Assembly: GCA_013289395.1 (NCBI GenBank)
Contig: JABCZY010000014.1
Span: 1 to 32,374, forward strand
Length of the DNA: 32,374 nucleotides
Origin: Bacteroidota bacterium
Lineage (GTDB): Bacteria > Bacteroidota > Bacteroidia > JABEUT01
Reading direction: 5' to 3'
Shown: one piece after another, positions 9,141-16,725 of the stretch
How the letters are laid out: each line of letters begins with the position of its first letter
How positions within the stretch are numbered: the stretch's first letter is position 1
The notes under the pieces: generated by a model
The model's input: the letters and a program-made list of their open reading frames with translations, nothing else
Database searches by the model: none
Told to the model about the DNA's origin: nothing
Made by a program: the position numbers and the translations under genes

Positions 9141-9148
9141 TATCTTTG
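9141..9148 (+). promoter_or_regulatory. Bacteroidota -7 box (TATCTTTG) for the tRNA operon
   Basis: TATCTTTG matches the Bacteroidota TAnnTTTG -7 consensus exactly and lies 31 nt upstream of tRNA-Pro, so transcription would start near 9155. No TTG is found at the usual 19-21 nt upstream spacing. The rest of 9066-9140 shows no recognisable gene. Confidence 0.5.
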
Positions 9149-9179
9149 CGCCCTTCGTAAAAAGTTCTACTATTAGTAT

Positions 9180-9254
9180 CGGGGTGTAGCGTAGTCTGGT
9201 TATCGCGCCTGCTTTGGGAGCAGGAGGTCGTCAGTTCGAATCTGGCCACCCCGA
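9180..9254 (+). tRNA. tRNA-Pro (anticodon UGG)
   Basis: A full cloverleaf can be drawn. The acceptor stem CGGGGTG (9180-9186) pairs with CACCCCG (9247-9253), and A9254 is the discriminator. The anticodon stem CCTGC/GCAGG encloses loop TTTGGGA, with anticodon TGG at 9215-9217. The T-arm has GTCAG/CTGGC around TTCGAAT. No CCA follows, so the 3' end must be added by CCA transferase. It is probably co-transcribed with the tRNA-Arg 9 nt downstream. Confidence 0.95.
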
Positions 9255-9263
9255 CAACAACCT

Positions 9264-9337
9264 GATCCCGTAGCTCAGCTGGATAGAGCAACAGATTTCT
9301 AATCTGTCGGTCGTGGGTTCGAATCTCGCCGGGATCA
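9264..9337 (+). tRNA. tRNA-Arg (anticodon UCU)
   Basis: The acceptor stem GATCCCG (9264-9270) pairs with CGGGATC (9330-9336), with A9337 as discriminator. Anticodon stem ACAGA/TCTGT encloses TTTCTAA, with anticodon TCT at 9298-9300, which reads AGA/AGG. The T-arm has the canonical TTCGAAT loop, and its GTGGG/CTCGC stem contains two wobble pairs. CCA is not encoded. The reading frame of the next protein stays open back into this gene (to a GTG at 9313), but that extension is not plausible coding sequence. Confidence 0.95.
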
Positions 9338-9393
9338 CTGGCCTCGGTAAAGAATCAGGAAATTTCATCGTCACTCGACAAAAGATACAATTC

Positions 9394-11004
9394 ATGGGGT
9401 CTGCTAGTTCAGCAAAAAAGCTTTTACTATTCTTTTCCCCCTTATACATTATTGCCTTCTGCTCCATTTTTCTTGCCAAGTCCTCCCCATTCTATATCAC
9501 CGAGCCTGACCCCAGCTACATCCATTTATTTAATGGAATGAACCTGGCCAGCGGAAATATGGAAATTGGCAATACCGATAACCCGGGTACAACCATTCAA
9601 TGTTTTGCAGCAGTAGTAATTTTTACAAAGCACATATTTAGCGGTTCTACGGCTCCACTTTATCAGGACGTGATATTGCACCCCGAAGGTTATTTATTTA
9701 CCTGTAGTGCTCTGTTATTAATATTGTTTGCAGGTATTAATTATTTAACCGGCGTCTATATTTTTCGGCGCACAGGTAACATTGGCTTGTCAATGCTTTT
9801 TCAATTAATTCCGTTTATTAATATCAATATTATAAAATGGGTTGTTGTATTATCACCCGAAGCCATGATAATAATTACAGCCAATTTCTTTTTGGCATAC
9901 TTGTTTATTCATGCACCTGAAAATAAAATGCAGGGAGAGAAACAGCCCACATCCAAAACAATTTTTCTGTTCGGATTATTTTCTGCTTTTCTGATCGCTT
10001 CAAAATATACCTGTGCTCCCATTGTACTGCTTGTATTATTTATGCTTAAAAACAACAAACAACGTCTGCAATACATTGGTGTTGTAATTCTCTCATTTTT
10101 CATATTTATTATTCCTGCACTATCAAAAATGCAAAACATGTACCAGTGGATACATGATCTTGCAACTCACGATGGCCTTCACGGCAAAGGCGAGAACCGG
10201 ATAGTAGACCCAGTACAATTTGGCACTAACTTAAAGGGCTTAATGGCTACCGATGCAGTTTTCACTTCTATCTACAGTATTATTACACTGGCTTTTATAG
10301 TTACAATAGTAAACTGGTTCCGAAAAAAGGGAACTCTTCCATACTTCAGAACCATTATTGGAATATGGATTTCCATTACTCTACTATTATTAGCGGTAGC
10401 AAAGCATACCGAATTCCATTATCTCATTTTTGCTGAGTGTTGTTTCCCATTGGCATTAATAGCGTCATATACTATTCTCTCTGCTTCTTTTTATCCACTC
10501 ATTCAATTCTATGGTAAGCATGAAAAAGCAATCCTATATTCTTTCTTCTCACTTTTCCTTTTGTTTTTAGTAATTGAAAAAATACGGTATATACCCACCA
10601 AGTACCCAAAATATGTTGGTATGGATAAGTACATTGACAAGTATAAAGATGTGCCGCTGGTAATTTCAGTTAAAAGTGGCTTAGCATGTGAACGTAACGA
10701 GCCAGCCTTCTATCTGGGTTATATGTATGCAGGAAACACACAAGATAAATATGCAGCATTTCTTGACAAAACTTACCCGAATACATTTATCTACTGGAGC
10801 AATACCAACAGATTATGCCATTGGAACAAAACATTAGCCATGGATGACTTTCCAGCAAAAAAAGATAGCGTATTGATATATACAAAAGGATATGAGGACA
10901 CGGCACAAACAAATTTAATTAACCTGTTTGGCCCGCATAGCACGAAGCAGCTCATTCATTCTGATGCAGAAACATTACAAAGTGTGTATTTGCTTACTAA
11001 ATAG
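9394..11004 (+). CDS. Multi-pass membrane protein, possible GT-C type glycosyltransferase
   Basis: This 536-aa protein has about ten hydrophobic segments. A first helix (FSPLYIIAFCSIFLA) is followed by an acidic extracytoplasmic loop, EPDPSYIHLFNG (residues about 37-48). That layout, TM1 then an acidic loop motif, is typical of lipid-linked GT-C glycosyltransferases. A soluble tail of about 130 residues follows the last helix. ATG 9394 is chosen as the start because the open frame upstream runs into tRNA-Arg. It may be transcribed with the tRNAs, since no separate promoter or terminator is seen in 9338-9393. I do not recognise a specific family; an uncharacterised membrane protein is the safe reading. 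Confidence 0.65.
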   Translation: MGSASSAKKLLLFFSPLYIIAFCSIFLAKSSPFYITEPDPSYIHLFNGMNLASGNMEIGNTDNPGTTIQCFAAVVIFTKHIFSGSTAPLYQDVILHPEGYLFTCSALLLILFAGINYLTGVYIFRRTGNIGLSMLFQLIPFININIIKWVVVLSPEAMIIITANFFLAYLFIHAPENKMQGEKQPTSKTIFLFGLFSAFLIASKYTCAPIVLLVLFMLKNNKQRLQYIGVVILSFFIFIIPALSKMQNMYQWIHDLATHDGLHGKGENRIVDPVQFGTNLKGLMATDAVFTSIYSIITLAFIVTIVNWFRKKGTLPYFRTIIGIWISITLLLLAVAKHTEFHYLIFAECCFPLALIASYTILSASFYPLIQFYGKHEKAILYSFFSLFLLFLVIEKIRYIPTKYPKYVGMDKYIDKYKDVPLVISVKSGLACERNEPAFYLGYMYAGNTQDKYAAFLDKTYPNTFIYWSNTNRLCHWNKTLAMDDFPAKKDSVLIYTKGYEDTAQTNLINLFGPHSTKQLIHSDAETLQSVYLLTK

Positions 11005-11034
11005 GGCTTAGGAAATAGGCCGGTAGGCTTAAAA

Positions 11035-11066
11035 TTTGGATTTCGGAGCTTTTTTAAATACATTTA
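11035..11066 (+). promoter_or_regulatory. Promoter of the GloVer-repeat gene
   Basis: TTTG at 11035-11038 is followed after exactly 20 nt by TACATTTA at 11059-11066. This is the Bacteroidota -33/-7 layout with one mismatch in the last base of the -7 box. The predicted start of transcription, near 11073, leaves a leader of about 30 nt before the ATG. Confidence 0.5.
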
Positions 11067-11102
11067 CAAAAGAATTTTAATAACCCTGCTATAAAATTCA
11101 GT

Positions 11103-12509
11103 ATGAAAAAAATTACATTCTTTTTTCTGAGCTTTCTTTTCACATGTACGCTCTCGAATGGCCAGATACAGTTATGGGGAATGAATACACGTGGAGGTGC
11201 TGCAAGTGATGGCTCTATTTACAAATGCACTCCTAAATCAAATTCTTCAGTAGCTGTAACCGAGTTCAATGGCCAGAACGGTGCTGCCCCATTTGGTAGC
11301 CTTATTCAAGCCAACGATGGGAACCTATATGGAATGACACGCGATGGCGGACATACTGCTAATGGAAGCATATTCAAGTGTACCATAAGCGGAATAATTA
11401 CCGCTATTGCCGAATTTGATGGAACTAATGGTGCCACCCCTTACGGAGATATTATACAGGGCAATGACGGTAATTTTTATGGAATGACATCCTTTGGGGG
11501 AACATATGGTTATGGTGTTATTTTTCAGTGTACACCAGCTGGAGTTATAACTCCGCTTGTTGATTTTGACGGTGGTAATGGAATGTACCCTAACGGAAAC
11601 CTTATACAAGGTAAGGATGGTAATTTATACGGGCTGGCAACATACGGAGGCACAATAGGTGATTCCGGTACTATTTTCAAGTGTACAACATCAGGAATAC
11701 TGACGGTGCTTGATACGTTTAAAAGTTACAATGGCGGAAACCCCAATGGTAGCCTTATACAAGCTGCCGATGGAAATTTATACGGAATGACCATGTACGG
11801 CGGTTCATATGATTCAGGTATAATTTTTAAATGTACGCCTGAAGGAATACTTACCACACTTGTTAGTTTTAATACTGCAAGCGGATGTTTTCCTTATGGC
11901 AGCCTTGTGCAAGGCCCTGATGGAAACCTATACGGAATGACTGAAACAGGTGGTTCATTTAATTATGGTACAATTTTTAAATGCACCACATCAGGCACAC
12001 TAAGCACACTGGTTACGTTCAATGGTACAAATGGAGAAAACCCATTAGGTAGTATTATGCTGGCATCTGACAGTAATTTGTATGGATTTACTTCCGGTGG
12101 CGGCTCATCAGGTGCAGGAACAATTTTTCAATGTACCACTGCAGGCTCGCTAACAACAGTAAGCAATTTAATCGGATATGTATATGCATGCGATCCGGTA
12201 AGGCAGTATGGTACATTAACCGAGATTAACCCCGTTCTGGGCATCAACAATATTGTAAACAACAGCAACATAAATCTGTATCCTGATCCTGCACATGATG
12301 TATTGAATCTTTCATTTGATATGCAGGCTACATCAAACACATCTGTTATAATAATTGATATAAGTGGGAAAGAACTTATTACAGCTAACAAAACCATTAG
12401 TAATGGCAAAAATGTATCTATTGATATAAGTACACTAAGCGAAGGAATGTACTTTGCAAAGGTTGCCACAGATAAAAACTCACAGGTATTCAAATTCATC
12501 AAGAATTAG
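11103..12509 (+). CDS. Secreted GloVer-repeat protein with T9SS type A sorting domain
   Basis: This 468-aa protein is predicted to be secreted. Residues 1-20 form a Sec signal peptide (Lys-Lys, hydrophobic core, cleavage before QIQ). About residues 22-350 contain seven tandem units of roughly 47 residues. Each carries a variant of DGNLYGMTxxGG followed by GxIFKCTxxG, the signature of the 'choice-of-anchor tandem repeat GloVer' family. The repeats probably fold as a beta-propeller or similar closed array. Residues about 385-468 are a T9SS type A sorting domain (NLYPDPAHD, then ISGKEL, LSEGMYFAKV, ending in FKFIKN). The product should cross the outer membrane by T9SS and be released or anchored to surface lipopolysaccharide. 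No enzyme motif is seen and the ligand is unknown. Confidence 0.88.
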   Translation: MKKITFFFLSFLFTCTLSNGQIQLWGMNTRGGAASDGSIYKCTPKSNSSVAVTEFNGQNGAAPFGSLIQANDGNLYGMTRDGGHTANGSIFKCTISGIITAIAEFDGTNGATPYGDIIQGNDGNFYGMTSFGGTYGYGVIFQCTPAGVITPLVDFDGGNGMYPNGNLIQGKDGNLYGLATYGGTIGDSGTIFKCTTSGILTVLDTFKSYNGGNPNGSLIQAADGNLYGMTMYGGSYDSGIIFKCTPEGILTTLVSFNTASGCFPYGSLVQGPDGNLYGMTETGGSFNYGTIFKCTTSGTLSTLVTFNGTNGENPLGSIMLASDSNLYGFTSGGGSSGAGTIFQCTTAGSLTTVSNLIGYVYACDPVRQYGTLTEINPVLGINNIVNNSNINLYPDPAHDVLNLSFDMQATSNTSVIIIDISGKELITANKTISNGKNVSIDISTLSEGMYFAKVATDKNSQVFKFIKN

Positions 12510-12518
12510 TGAGTAGTG

Positions 12519-12526
12519 TATCTTTG
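12519..12526 (+). promoter_or_regulatory. Bacteroidota -7 box (TATCTTTG), possibly giving a leaderless mRNA
   Basis: TATCTTTG is an exact TAnnTTTG match in the 22-nt gap between two genes, ending only 5 nt before the ATG at 12532. Transcription would begin at or next to the start codon. No -33 TTG is seen at the standard distance. Confidence 0.35.
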
Positions 12527-12531
12527 TCTTG

Positions 12532-13119
12532 ATGGAATCATTTAAATCATTTTTTGGATATATAGCCATTTGTTTTGGTACAATTGCTTATGTAATTTAC
12601 ATATCCAAGATACTCCGGAACAAAATAAAGCCACATGCATTCTCATGGCTTTTATGGACACTTACTACTGCCATTGTATATAGTGCACAATTGATGAAAG
12701 GTGGCGGAGCGGGTTCGTGGTCTACCGGTTACACCTGCATAATTTGTTTCGGAATTGGTATCATTTCATTATTTAAATACGATAAGGCCTATACCCTTTC
12801 CGATATATTATTTATCAGCATTGCGCTGCTTGCACTTATTCCCTGGTTCCTTACCAAGGACCCAACTGTATCGGTTGTAATAATAGCAAGTATCGATGCC
12901 ATCGGTTATGGCCCTACATATCGTAAAAGTTATTATTATCCCAATGAAGAGAATGCATCTTCATTCGGGTTAAACTCAATAAAACATTGTTTCTCTTTTA
13001 TGGCATTGGGGCATTATATGACTGCTACCTGGTTATATCCGGTTTCGCAAATTTTTATGAATGGCTCAGTAGTTATATTGCTCTGGATCAGGAGAAGAAA
13101 ATTGGTGAAGTCTGTTTAA
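12532..13119 (+). CDS. Small six-helix membrane protein, PQ-loop-like
   Basis: This 195-aa protein has about six hydrophobic helices. The first is FFGYIAICFGTIAYVIYIS, followed by NKIKPHAFSWLLW, where a proline and small loop resemble PQ-loop/SWEET half-transporter repeats. I cannot assign it to a named family with certainty. ATG 12532 is preferred over TTG 12529 because a promoter -7 box ends at 12526. It sits 22 nt after the GloVer gene but probably has its own promoter. The tail is strongly basic (RRRK), consistent with a cytoplasmic C-terminus. The transported substrate, if any, is unknown. Confidence 0.6.
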   Translation: MESFKSFFGYIAICFGTIAYVIYISKILRNKIKPHAFSWLLWTLTTAIVYSAQLMKGGGAGSWSTGYTCIICFGIGIISLFKYDKAYTLSDILFISIALLALIPWFLTKDPTVSVVIIASIDAIGYGPTYRKSYYYPNEENASSFGLNSIKHCFSFMALGHYMTATWLYPVSQIFMNGSVVILLWIRRRKLVKSV

Positions 13120-13202
13120 GGGGAACTTTCTTGTTTTTTCTTGGTAATTTTTCTGATTTAGTTAATAATCCATACTTTATCCATTAAAATCAATAAAAAA
13201 CC

Positions 13203-13222
13203 AACCTAAATCAGTTCAGGTT
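13203..13222. other. Imperfect hairpin in the 13120-13410 gap
   Basis: AACCTAAA and TTCAGGTT can pair with one mismatch around a TCAG loop, followed by ATCATTTT. This is a weak candidate terminator for the small membrane protein gene. Apart from it and the promoter at 13318-13348, the 291-nt gap shows nothing recognisable. Confidence 0.25.
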
Positions 13223-13317
13223 ATCATTTTCAAGCAATTCTACTTCATCTCTACCCTGAAATAGTACAAGCGTAAAAACTGCTCGGATAAAATTCCACCA
13301 TTTTACACTAAGCCTAC

Positions 13318-13348
13318 TTGTATAACAAAGTATTCTTGAATATATTTG
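13318..13348 (+). promoter_or_regulatory. Promoter of the GH25 lysozyme gene
   Basis: TTG at 13318-13320, a 20-nt spacer and TATATTTG at 13341-13348 give a full match to the Bacteroidota -33/-7 promoter pattern. Transcription should start near 13355, leaving about 56 nt of leader before ATG 13411. This also argues against an upstream in-frame start at 13318. Confidence 0.6.
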
Positions 13349-13410
13349 GGTTAATAATCTCATTCAATCAAGTTTATAATTTTAACCCTGGCTTTTTAAA
13401 TTATTACTTC

Positions 13411-14991
13411 ATGAAAAAATATTTACTCTTTCTTACTGTAGTTCTATTGTCATGTTTAAATATACATGCCCAAACTATTGTTGGTATTGATCTGTATCAT
13501 GGCGATGACCCTGTTACATGGTCATCAGTAAAATCTGGCGGTTATGGTTATGCATGGCATAAGTCTACACAGGGCACAACGTATACAGATCCTGACTTTG
13601 TTACGGATATGGTGAATGGTGAAGCTGCCGGAATGTATATGGGTGCCTATCATTTTGCGGATCCTGAAAACAACTCTGCTAAAGCGGAAGCTGATTATTT
13701 TTTGAGTGTTGCAAAATCGTACATCAAAACGTGTGAAATGCCTCCCGTTCTTGATCTTGAGGATCCAACTAGCGGGCCAAGTCTTTCTAGCTCATTTTCA
13801 AGCGCAGCGTTAACCGCATGGGTTCAGGAATGGTTTGACACAGTACAAAAAATGACTGGCATTACTCCTGTATTGTATACTGACGGAACCTATGCAAAAT
13901 ACCTCGGCAGCTCTTTAAATAAATACCCGCTCTGGATCGCAACTGTTTCAGGTAGCCCTTCAAACCCACCTCCAACAGCCGATTTAGGTTCATGGAGCAC
14001 CTGGACCTTTAATCAGTATTCATGGACACTTACAGTTCCAGGTGTTCCCGGTAGCGGCAACGAAGATGGTGATGTGTTCAATGGAGATTCTACAGCATTC
14101 AAAAAATTCATTGGCTGCATTGCAGGCCCTCCTCCGCCTCCACCTGTGTGCGATACAATTTATGCTTCACTACCCTATTCTACTTCATTTGAAAACACCT
14201 GGGCATACGATAGCTGCGCTGGGGTTGCACAAAGGCTCCCGGATTTTTATTGGAAAACCAGTATAGGAGGTACCACGCCAGATGGAGACGATTATTGGCA
14301 CAGGGATGATTATACCGGCGGAGATTGGTCGAGCCCGACAAGCGGTGCATATACACCCGCTACTTCAAAGGGTACATATAGCGCAAGATTCCATAACGAT
14401 CCTCCTCCTGCAGGTTCTATCGGGAACCTTGATCTTTATATAGATCTTTCCGGTGCAGGAACAAAAACAATAAACTTTGATTATATACATAACGAATTAT
14501 CTCCTTCTCCATTCGCATTTGATGTTGAACTCTCGACAGATGGCGGTAAAACTTTCTCTGCCCCATTGTTGTCGCTTCCTGCACAAGCAGCAGCATGGAC
14601 TGCTGAAACACTTACTACTACGGCTACTTCAGCCAAGAGCGTTATACGTTTTACAGTAACAGATAAGGGCAACACCGATGTCGGAATAGACAACCTGAGT
14701 GTTGTTACCGGCCCAACAGGAATAAGTGCCATTACTGCTAATTCTGATTTCTCAATATATCCTAACCCTAATAATGGTTCATTCACTATTGCAACGGCTG
14801 GCTCAATAAATGAGAAAACTGAAATTGAGATTTACAATGCACTTGGTCAACAAGTATATAGCGGAGATGTTTACCCGGGTAAAACCCAGATAAACATGAA
14901 CGCTAAGGAAAGTGGCATGTACTTTTACAGGATAATGAGTGAAAGCGGAGACAGGCTTATCTCTCAGGGAAGGTTAATTGTACAACACTAA
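13411..14991 (+). CDS. Secreted GH25 lysozyme with T9SS type A sorting domain
   Basis: This 526-aa protein is a modular muramidase that should cleave the MurNAc-GlcNAc bond of peptidoglycan. A signal peptide (residues 1-20, cleaved before QTIVG) precedes a GH25 domain at about 21-237. Its expected acidic residues are in GIDLYHG (D27) and PVLDLED (D115, E117), and GAYHFADP and VLYTDG are typical GH25 strands. A short polyproline linker (PPPPPP, about 242-247) leads to a beta-sandwich-like module (about 250-440) containing YSTSFEN and ending in GIDNLSV, of the kind found as accessory domains in secreted Bacteroidota enzymes. Residues about 445-526 form a T9SS sorting domain (YPNPNNGSF, LGQQVYSGD, GMYFYRI). 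ATG 13411 fits the signal peptide and promoter. Targets could be foreign cell walls or released wall fragments. Confidence 0.92.
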   Translation: MKKYLLFLTVVLLSCLNIHAQTIVGIDLYHGDDPVTWSSVKSGGYGYAWHKSTQGTTYTDPDFVTDMVNGEAAGMYMGAYHFADPENNSAKAEADYFLSVAKSYIKTCEMPPVLDLEDPTSGPSLSSSFSSAALTAWVQEWFDTVQKMTGITPVLYTDGTYAKYLGSSLNKYPLWIATVSGSPSNPPPTADLGSWSTWTFNQYSWTLTVPGVPGSGNEDGDVFNGDSTAFKKFIGCIAGPPPPPPVCDTIYASLPYSTSFENTWAYDSCAGVAQRLPDFYWKTSIGGTTPDGDDYWHRDDYTGGDWSSPTSGAYTPATSKGTYSARFHNDPPPAGSIGNLDLYIDLSGAGTKTINFDYIHNELSPSPFAFDVELSTDGGKTFSAPLLSLPAQAAAWTAETLTTTATSAKSVIRFTVTDKGNTDVGIDNLSVVTGPTGISAITANSDFSIYPNPNNGSFTIATAGSINEKTEIEIYNALGQQVYSGDVYPGKTQINMNAKESGMYFYRIMSESGDRLISQGRLIVQH

Positions 14992-14998
14992 AACGTAT

Positions 14999-16600
14999 CT
15001 ATTGCACAACCCATTTACCATGGGCAATGGCTTCATTGTTTTCGGTAAGTGACCATATATAAGTGCCTGCAGAAAGAGATGGCAGGTCGAGTATATACAT
15101 ACCGCTACCCGGAATTTTTATTTCGGCTTCTTTTTTGCCATCAATAGAATAGATAGTCAACACGCTTTCTTTTAATGTACGTTGAGCATTAATTACAATA
15201 TTGGTTTTATTATGCGATGGATTAGGGAATACCTCTGCATTGAAACCGGAATTATTCTCCAAGCTTACAACAGCTGATGGAGATTTACCGATTGAAGTAG
15301 AATTAAAGAATGTATTTTCTTTACCTGTACGCATATCACTCCATAATGCATACACATTTGAATCGGTTACTGCACATCCCAGGAAATCATCGCCACGTTC
15401 AATATAAACAGGTGGAGAAATAGTATCACTTACCAGGAAATTTTTGCCGAAGCTGTTACCTCCATCGGTAGATGTTGTACCAAATATCTGGAAAGAAGCG
15501 CTATCGCCTTTGCTCGTATTACGTCGGTCTCGCCAAACAGCACCGAATGTTCCGTTCTTGGCAAACCCTCCCCAATTTAAATCGTGGCAAGTATCATACG
15601 CACCTTTTGCATCATCATTCAAACGTATAGGTCCATTCCATGTTTTACCGGCATCGTTCGAATTGAATGAAACAACATCCGGCTCTCCGAATATTTCAGA
15701 AGGGCTTAATAGAATAAGATTACTGGTATCGGTTGGATTAGAAGAAACACATAAGCCGCTTTTCAGCAATGAGTCAGCTGTTGGAATAACATCGGCAGAT
15801 GTAAAATTAAGTGCAGCATGCGTTATAAATGAGGCTCCACCGTTGAATGATTTCACCATAATAAGCCTGGCATAGGGGCTGTATTTAGTATAGTAGGAGT
15901 AATAAAAACCATACAGTGTGCCATTAGCAGCCACTGTAGTAAATGCGGTAGCATCGGTTATTGCACCTGTAGGTATGCTATCATCTAGCTGTTTGATGGG
16001 CGCCCATGTTGCACCACTATCCGAAGAATACGTAAACCATGGGTGATGTGGTTGCGGTGCGAAATATGCATTTTGCGTTGTCAGGTAAACTCTTCCTGCA
16101 TAAGGGCCATTGGTTCCGTCGGCTGCTATCCAGGGACGGTCAATAGGCAGGTTAGGCTGCGCCTTATAGTTAATTGCTTTAACGGGTGCTTTCCATGTAA
16201 TGCCTCCGTTTGTTGAACGGGCAACCATTATGTATCCCGAATCACTGGCTTTCAACCCCGAAAGGTCAATATAGGCCAGGTACACACAACTATCTTTACC
16301 AAAGTACATGGTTGGGTCTGCGCTATTAAAACTAGAATACACATGTGGTAATATTTGTAGCGGGGTCCATGTTTTGCCTCCATCAAATGAACTGCGGGTT
16401 GCTATAGCATCTTTTAAGTTACTTAATGAAAAATATATCCACGAAGAAACTATATGCTCAGGATTAAGTGGATTTACAACCATATTACACTCCCCGTCAA
16501 AATACTTTGAATTGGAAAGGTTTATGTTTTGCGAGAATGAAGTGTAAGAAGCTAAAAGAAATGAGAATGTAAAGTAAAATAGTAGTGCTTTTTTCTTCAT
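14999..16600 (-). CDS. Secreted Asp-box (BNR) repeat protein, sialidase-like fold, T9SS type A sorting domain
   Basis: This 533-aa protein has a signal peptide (about residues 1-23, ending SFSQ). The body carries about six Asp-box motifs: SFDGGKTW, STNGGITW, SDSGATW, SFNGGASF, SNDAGKTW and STDGGNSF. Such repeats mark six-bladed beta-propellers of the sialidase/BNR class. The catalytic FRIP-type arginine motif of true sialidases was not found, so enzymatic activity is not supported. A C-terminal T9SS domain follows (EVFPNPSHNKT, IYSIDGKK, LSAGTYIWSL). It converges on the GH25 gene with only 7 nt between stops and no hairpin terminator. An expression start is likely on the minus strand near 16651. 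Confidence 0.87.
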   Translation of the reverse strand: MKKKALLFYFTFSFLLASYTSFSQNINLSNSKYFDGECNMVVNPLNPEHIVSSWIYFSLSNLKDAIATRSSFDGGKTWTPLQILPHVYSSFNSADPTMYFGKDSCVYLAYIDLSGLKASDSGYIMVARSTNGGITWKAPVKAINYKAQPNLPIDRPWIAADGTNGPYAGRVYLTTQNAYFAPQPHHPWFTYSSDSGATWAPIKQLDDSIPTGAITDATAFTTVAANGTLYGFYYSYYTKYSPYARLIMVKSFNGGASFITHAALNFTSADVIPTADSLLKSGLCVSSNPTDTSNLILLSPSEIFGEPDVVSFNSNDAGKTWNGPIRLNDDAKGAYDTCHDLNWGGFAKNGTFGAVWRDRRNTSKGDSASFQIFGTTSTDGGNSFGKNFLVSDTISPPVYIERGDDFLGCAVTDSNVYALWSDMRTGKENTFFNSTSIGKSPSAVVSLENNSGFNAEVFPNPSHNKTNIVINAQRTLKESVLTIYSIDGKKEAEIKIPGSGMYILDLPSLSAGTYIWSLTENNEAIAHGKWVVQ

Positions 16601-16632
16601 GATTATTTATTTAACGTTTTGACAAAGCCCAA

Positions 16633-16664
16633 TTTGCAAAGTTTAATCTCTATTTTGCAAAGTT
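16633..16664. repeat. Twin TTTGCAAA palindromes 21 bp apart, candidate operator
   Basis: TTTGCAAAGTT occurs twice, at 16633-16643 and 16654-16664. Its core TTTGCAAA is a perfect palindrome, and the copies are offset by exactly 21 bp, two helical turns. They lie in the divergent intergenic region and the second copy overlaps a minus-strand -7 box. This is what a pair of sites for a dimeric regulator would look like, though AT-rich coincidence is possible. Confidence 0.4.
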
Positions 16665-16665
16665 A
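16658..16665 (-). promoter_or_regulatory. Minus-strand -7 box (TAACTTTG) for the Asp-box gene
   Basis: Read on the minus strand, TAACTTTG matches TAnnTTTG. Its distance to the ATG at 16600 implies a leader of about 50 nt. It overlaps one of the two TTTGCAAA palindromes, so a protein bound there could block it. No clear -33 TTG is visible. Confidence 0.35.
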
Positions 16666-16701
16666 TGAAATACAGCCATAAATCGTTCTGCTAATTCTTC
16701 T

Positions 16702-16709
16702 TACATTTG
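16702..16709 (+). promoter_or_regulatory. -7 box (TACATTTG) for the FMN reductase gene
   Basis: TACATTTG matches the Bacteroidota TAnnTTTG element and ends 16 nt before the ATG at 16726, which would give a leader of about 10 nt. No TTG is present at the standard upstream spacing. Confidence 0.4.
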
Positions 16710-16725
16710 TTTCAAACTCATTTAT

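Noticed and set aside
9180..9337. tRNA-based integration site
   Set aside because: No integrase gene and no repeated tRNA 3' end was seen in the window.
9313..9393. Upstream in-frame GTG start of the membrane protein inside tRNA-Arg
   Set aside because: The extension overlaps tRNA sequence and does not look like protein; ATG 9394 precedes a normal first helix.
13318..13410. Upstream in-frame start of the GH25 gene
   Set aside because: The extension covers a strong promoter match and would place 31 extra residues before a clear signal peptide.
15444..15875. 143-aa open frame antisense to the Asp-box gene
   Set aside because: It is opposite a well-supported coding frame and has no recognisable motif.
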